IMG/VR virus record: IMGVR_UViG_3300021349_000230 | Location: 1 to 24,464 of that record | Length of the DNA: 24,464 bases | Strand: one strand, 5' to 3' | Source: a virus | In this document: piece after piece, positions 21,950-24,464 of the stretch | How the letters are laid out: each line of letters starts with the position of its first letter | Numbering within the stretch: the first letter of the stretch is position 1 | Position numbers and translations under genes: made by a program | The notes under the pieces: model-generated | The model's input: only the letters and a program-made list of their open reading frames with translations | What the model was told of the DNA's origin: nothing | Databases searched by the model: none

Positions 21950-23131
21950 TTATTTGCCACTTTTCTCGTCCTTGTTTTTAGTAGAACGCTTTGGTTTTTC
22001 CTCTTTTGAATCTCTTAGATCCTTATCGAACTTTTCTTGAGGAGATAGTTCGGCAGGTAGTTCGCCTTTGGATTCAGCAATTTTTTGCTTTCCAAATTCA
22101 ACTACTCTTGCGAATCCATCCTCGAGAATCTCGGGTTGCATCGCTTCAATTGCTGACCAACTTCGAGTTGAGAATGCGTACTCGAGTGCATCGGTTTTGT
22201 TTTTCTTTTCCGCTGCACTTGAGCTTGGCCAGACTGACACGAGGTATCCCTCAATTTCTTCTAGCCATCGCTTCTTGTTTTGCACCCACTGGCGTTTATC
22301 CTGTTCGGTTTTGATGAGCTCGCCGGCATCTTGCTCGGCATAGCTGAATCGTGCCGCTACTGGATCTTTAATAATTGCCTCAATCGCCGGAGCAAAATCT
22401 TCGTAGGTTGGATTTTTAAATATCGCACCATCGAGGAGATTGCCTCGTCCTTTGAGAACAACTGATTGTCGCCATACTTCTCGTTTCTTTCTTTGGATGA
22501 GTTCGTGTCGCTCCATGAGTACCAAGACATCAAATTCGTATGCGGCGTTTTTCTCTGCCTGCATCTTCACTCCAGTCTTTGTAAACTCTTTGCGACCATC
22601 CTCATCTACCTCTTGCTCCATACGATCCGACACACGGCCGGTTGCAAGGATGTGTAGTGGCGATTGCACAAGTGGGATTGAGAAGTATTTATTCCACTCG
22701 CTTTTGATCGACATCCAATCCTGTATTTGGAAAGTAGTGCGATTTAGCTTTCGCTTGTATGCCTCTTGGAAGTCCATCCAGATATGCGTAATACTGTCGA
22801 TCACCATGATGTCGGCGTATCCGTCTGAACAGAGCTTCATTGCTTTTACCAAGTCGGCCAGCGAGTGAGTCTCGCGCACCATCGCTTCGATTCCGTGTTC
22901 TTTAAACAGCGGGACCAAGAACTTTGATGCTTTCTCGGTATCAATAAGCACAATTGGCTTTTTACTTCCGATCTTTTTGTGAAGACCGATTGCTACTAAT
23001 GCGGCAGTCCAACTTTTGCCGGTTCCCGGCTCCCCTTCAAATGCCGCTTTGAAGTAGGGTTTTGTGTTTCCGATAGCTGTGAAGAATGTATCTTCAACTG
23101 TCGGAGAACTGCTTCGTTCTAGTGTTTGCAT
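21950..23131 (-). CDS. Sak4/RecA-like AAA ATPase, putative recombination or annealing protein
   Basis: 393 residues. A RecA-fold core occupies about 20-240: Walker A FEGEPGTGKSWTAALVAIGL (GEPGTGKS 33-40), a strand KPIVLIDTEKASKFLVP, Walker B DIMVIDSITHIW (107-118) and the ILATGRVSDRMEQEVDEDG segment. This is the layout of phage Sak4-type proteins, which are ATP-dependent single-strand annealing or recombination factors and often sit beside replication genes. Residues 245-340 form a helical extension, and the last 40 are Lys/Glu-rich and probably disordered. A general phage nucleotide-binding protein is the cautious alternative name. No single-strand-binding protein gene is evident nearby. Confidence 0.8.
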   Translation of the reverse strand: MQTLERSSSPTVEDTFFTAIGNTKPYFKAAFEGEPGTGKSWTAALVAIGLHKKIGSKKPIVLIDTEKASKFLVPLFKEHGIEAMVRETHSLADLVKAMKLCSDGYADIMVIDSITHIWMDFQEAYKRKLNRTTFQIQDWMSIKSEWNKYFSIPLVQSPLHILATGRVSDRMEQEVDEDGRKEFTKTGVKMQAEKNAAYEFDVLVLMERHELIQRKKREVWRQSVVLKGRGNLLDGAIFKNPTYEDFAPAIEAIIKDPVAARFSYAEQDAGELIKTEQDKRQWVQNKKRWLEEIEGYLVSVWPSSSAAEKKNKTDALEYAFSTRSWSAIEAMQPEILEDGFARVVEFGKQKIAESKGELPAELSPQEKFDKDLRDSKEEKPKRSTKNKDEKSGK

Positions 23132-23140
23132 ATTTTTTGC

Positions 23141-23175
23141 TTGACTCGACGAAGGGGTCTTTGATACAATGTATC
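23141..23175 (+). promoter_or_regulatory. Plus-strand sigma70-like promoter with palindrome over the -10 box
   Basis: TTGACT (23141-23146), 18 nt, TACAAT (23165-23170): each box matches the consensus at 5 of 6 bases. A perfect palindrome GATACA-A-TGTATC (23163-23175) covers the -10 box and would suit a dimeric repressor. Transcription would start near 23177 and run rightward, antisense to the gene order, into the terminator that begins 6 nt later. The palindrome could also control the minus strand. Confidence 0.5.
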
Positions 23176-23182
23176 TGTTAGT

Positions 23183-23216
23183 AAGAGGCTCCCTTCGGGG
23201 GGTCTTTTATTTTTTT
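23183..23216 (+). terminator. Intrinsic terminator, plus-strand orientation, UUCG loop
   Basis: The stem AAGA-(GG bulge)-CTCCC, loop TTCG, GGGGG-TCTT is followed on the plus strand by TTATTTTTTT. Its U-tract overlaps the last codons and stop of the minus-strand gene ending at 23207. In the minus direction the stem is followed by ACTAACAG, without a U-tract, so it works best rightward. Confidence 0.6.
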
Positions 23217-23500
23217 GATAAGTTAGTAAATCTCTTGCTTGCTTCTCTCAACATTGTTTTGTTGATTTGGTTTACAAGCTCTGTAAGTAATCCGTCATAG
23301 ATGATTCCGTGTGCCATAGTGATTGCTTTTTCATCTTCAGCATCAAGGTTTGTTAATTTACCCATAATGTCTCCAGTGAATTCAGCTACTTCGTCTAGCA
23401 CGTGAGCGAGAATCTGTTCATCAACTATTGCCGGCGATTTTGCCTTCACTAGTTTCAGTGATTCCTTCGCTAAAGCTTTCATTTGTGATTGATTTGCCAT
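23207..23500 (-). CDS. Small helical early protein of unknown function
   Basis: 97 residues from MANQSQMKALAKES; an ATG 12 codons upstream is also open. It is wholly helical and rather acidic in the middle (QILAHVLDEVAEFTGDIMG; NLDAEDEKAITMAHGIIYDG) with a basic C-terminus (REASKRFTNLSKK). No membrane segment, HTH or enzyme motif is seen. It overlaps the 3' end of the AbrB/SymE-like gene by 80 nt, so one of the two ends may be imprecise. Unknown function. Confidence 0.6.
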   Translation of the reverse strand: MANQSQMKALAKESLKLVKAKSPAIVDEQILAHVLDEVAEFTGDIMGKLTNLDAEDEKAITMAHGIIYDGLLTELVNQINKTMLREASKRFTNLSKK

Positions 23501-23708
23501 TTTCTTTCTTTCGTTTGAGTTCTTTTCTACTTTCAAGACTAAGCTTGTTATTTTTTCGCAGAATTATCTCGTTAGGTTGATAGTCGATATCGACTTGATC
23601 GCCTATTTGCAGTCGATATTTTTCTGTGAGCCATACACCCTCGAGGATCAGAGCAGGTACTCCATATCTTCGATAAGTAACAGTTCGAGTTTGCTTGAGT
23701 GATTTCAT
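23421..23708 (-). CDS. AbrB/SymE-fold small protein
   Basis: 95 residues from MKSLKQTRTVTYRRYG; an ATG 16 codons earlier (23756) would overlap the previous gene. The core, VPALILEGVWLTEKYRLQIG then DQVDIDYQPNEIILRK, matches the swapped-hairpin AbrB fold of SymE-type proteins (a strand, then G-x-W-L, then hydrophobic G-D-x-V-x-I and a closing I-I-L strand). SymE is a toxin of the AbrB superfamily; other members are DNA-binding regulators. The last 40 residues are polar and probably disordered. An early regulator or host-interfering protein is plausible. The fold call is moderate and the function is inferred. Confidence 0.65.
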   Translation of the reverse strand: MKSLKQTRTVTYRRYGVPALILEGVWLTEKYRLQIGDQVDIDYQPNEIILRKNNKLSLESRKELKRKKENGKSITNESFSEGITETSEGKIAGNS

Positions 23709-23739
23709 ATAAGTTGTGCTTCTCGGAAAAGCAGTCCTT

Positions 23740-24090
23740 TTATTTATCAAGCTCAAGAGCTCCCGCAGGTAGATAGGATCGAAAAAAGTTTCTTATTTTT
23801 TCTCTATCTCCTTTTCCACCGACATGCCAATCTCTTATTTCTCTGAATGGCATTTTATCTTTGTAGTCGTATATGGTGATGATCGTTTTTCCATCGACTG
23901 ATCTGAACATCCATTCAAATCTCACTTTATTGTCAAACGGTGCCTTCCACTCAGATTCCTTTGAATCAGGAATTTGGTTATGTGGCATTCCGAATCTTTC
24001 AAGTAAGTTGTTAGAAGTTGTACGCACCACTCCAATCCGACCTGTGCCGACAATTTCTTTCGGCTTTGCGATCGTGAATTCTAGTTCCAT
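23740..24090 (-). CDS. Conserved uncharacterised phage protein
   Basis: 116 residues from MELEFTIAKPKEIVGTG; an ATG 28 codons upstream is open but would translate the 22-bp hairpin, so it is rejected. The middle has KVRFEWMFRSVDGKTIITIY directly followed by DYKDKMPFREIRDWHVGGK. The combination W-x-[FI]...DGK..TIYDYK...WH[VI]GG recalls small uncharacterised phage proteins. It is the first gene of the leftward operon. The function is unknown. Confidence 0.65.
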   Translation of the reverse strand: MELEFTIAKPKEIVGTGRIGVVRTTSNNLLERFGMPHNQIPDSKESEWKAPFDNKVRFEWMFRSVDGKTIITIYDYKDKMPFREIRDWHVGGKGDREKIRNFFRSYLPAGALELDK

Positions 24091-24127
24091 AACTCTTTTT
24101 ACTTGGTTGTTAATGTTCGACCTTTGG

Positions 24128-24190
24128 CTGCCATAAAAAATGGCAGTAATGAGTGAATGACTACTCGAAGTCACTCACTCGTTACTGCCA
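24128..24190 (-). terminator. 22-bp hairpin with U-tract and overlapping alternative pairing
   Basis: The arms 24141-24162 and 24169-24190 match at 20 of 22 positions around a 6-nt loop; each starts or ends in TGGCAGTAA/TTACTGCCA. On the minus strand TTTTTT follows, then ATGGCAG, which can pair with the same CTGCCAT arm (24128-24134 with 24140-24146, 7 bp). So two structures compete for one arm, as in attenuators, though the 22-bp form should dominate. It lies about 50 nt before the first phage gene. Confidence 0.6.
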
Positions 24191-24216
24191 CGAAACTTTT
24201 GATGTGTAGATAAAAT

Positions 24217-24247
24217 AAAAAAACACACCCTTTCGGATGTGTTTTTT
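24217..24247 (-). terminator. Intrinsic terminator with GAAA tetraloop
   Basis: On the minus strand CACATCC-GAAA-GGGTGTG (7 bp including one G-U pair) is flanked by AAAAAA before and TTTTTTTATTTT after. On the plus strand the same position has a C-A mismatch, so leftward termination is favoured, although the flanking A and T runs make it partly bidirectional. It isolates the phage operon from anything transcribed at 24250-24464. Confidence 0.75.
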
Positions 24248-24464
24248 AGAAAACTATTATAAAAAAATAAAAAATATTTGCGACAGTTTCATTTCAGTCG
24301 ATCGCATTTACGACTTGACTAAACCAAAGGCTTATTGTGCGACATACTATAAAGCTTGCGTATGGTCTATTTTGACCACTTCCCCTCATGAAATATGTAT
24401 TTATTTACACGAACTAGAAAGTTCATATCCAGCATTTTTAGCTTGTGTTTGTGTAGAAAAATAA
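24248..24464. other. Right-edge AT-rich region without a convincing gene
   Basis: Holds a small palindrome TGGTC-TATTTT-GACCA (24364-24379), and on the minus strand a TATAAT box (24261-24256) directly before the terminator, without a good -35 partner. A plus-strand open frame beginning in the terminator and ending on the last base of the window is not convincing as protein (Cys/Tyr-rich, no recognisable segment). Confidence 0.4.

Noticed and set aside
24091-24174. 28-residue N-terminal extension of the first gene
   Set aside because: It would translate the 22-bp hairpin and its U-tract; MELEFTIAKPKE is the better start.
24237-24464. Plus-strand open frame of 75 codons ending on the last base of the window
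   Set aside because: It starts inside a terminator hairpin, is rich in Cys and Tyr without a recognisable segment, and is the only plus-strand candidate. The stop falling exactly at the window edge is suggestive but not enough.
1-24464. CRISPR array, insertion sequence or attachment site
   Set aside because: I saw no spaced short repeats of CRISPR type, no transposase and no integrase; the only repeat arrays are the iterons and protein-coding repeats.
1-24464. Alternative genetic code with TGA reassigned
   Set aside because: TGA ends several genes at tight ATGA junctions (for example at 8423, 10594, 15665 and 18776), so it acts as a stop.

Overview
The window is a nearly complete genome (or the gene-bearing part of one) of a small, long-tailed, non-contractile double-stranded DNA phage with an HK97-type capsid (siphovirus-like). 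Every convincing gene lies on the minus strand, so the map reads from right to left in transcription order: early and replication genes, DNA methyltransferases, terminase, head, tail, lysis. I see no integrase, excisionase, cI-like repressor, DNA polymerase or RNA polymerase. The left edge coincides with the stop codon of the last lysis-region gene.

Host: TGA is a real stop at several ATGA gene junctions, so the code is the standard bacterial one. None of the roughly 30 start codons has a good Shine-Dalgarno motif; instead starts are preceded by AT-rich sequence such as TATATG or CATATG. This suggests a host lineage with little Shine-Dalgarno use, such as Bacteroidota or some Patescibacteria. 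The host cannot be fixed from the sequence. No sheath or contractile baseplate genes are visible.

Region by region, in transcription order. (1) 24464-24091: no convincing gene, but a strong minus-strand terminator and a 22-bp hairpin. (2) 24090-20028: a conserved uncharacterised phage protein, an AbrB/SymE-fold protein, a small helical protein, a Sak4/RecA-like ATPase, a 228-nt non-coding stretch full of RNA-like structure (including a tRNA-Leu-like element), a replication-initiator-like protein whose gene carries iteron-like repeats, a RusA-type resolvase and a coiled-coil protein. (3) 20044-17682: a ParB-domain/beta-class DNA methyltransferase followed by an ATGA-coupled cytosine-C5 methyltransferase, which probably mark the phage DNA. 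(4) 17648-15483: small and large terminase and a small DUF2292-like protein. (5) 15325-10202: portal fused to MuF, HK97-type protease, capsid and two small head-region proteins, preceded by a long terminator-like hairpin. (6) 10137-1380: connector, tail completion proteins, tail tube, tail chaperone with a textbook -1 frameshift signal, tape measure, hub-like protein, and three tip or fibre proteins, one with RHS/YD-like repeats and one with a probable seven-repeat propeller. (7) 1355-1: a small unknown, an XhlA-like membrane protein, an amidase endolysin and a holin-like membrane peptide.

The most unusual signals are the structured region at 21722-21949, the second open frame inside the C5 methyltransferase gene with a recognisable methyltransferase-type module out of frame, the lambda-like candidate origin inside the replication gene, and a plus-strand promoter/palindrome/terminator cassette at 23141-23216.
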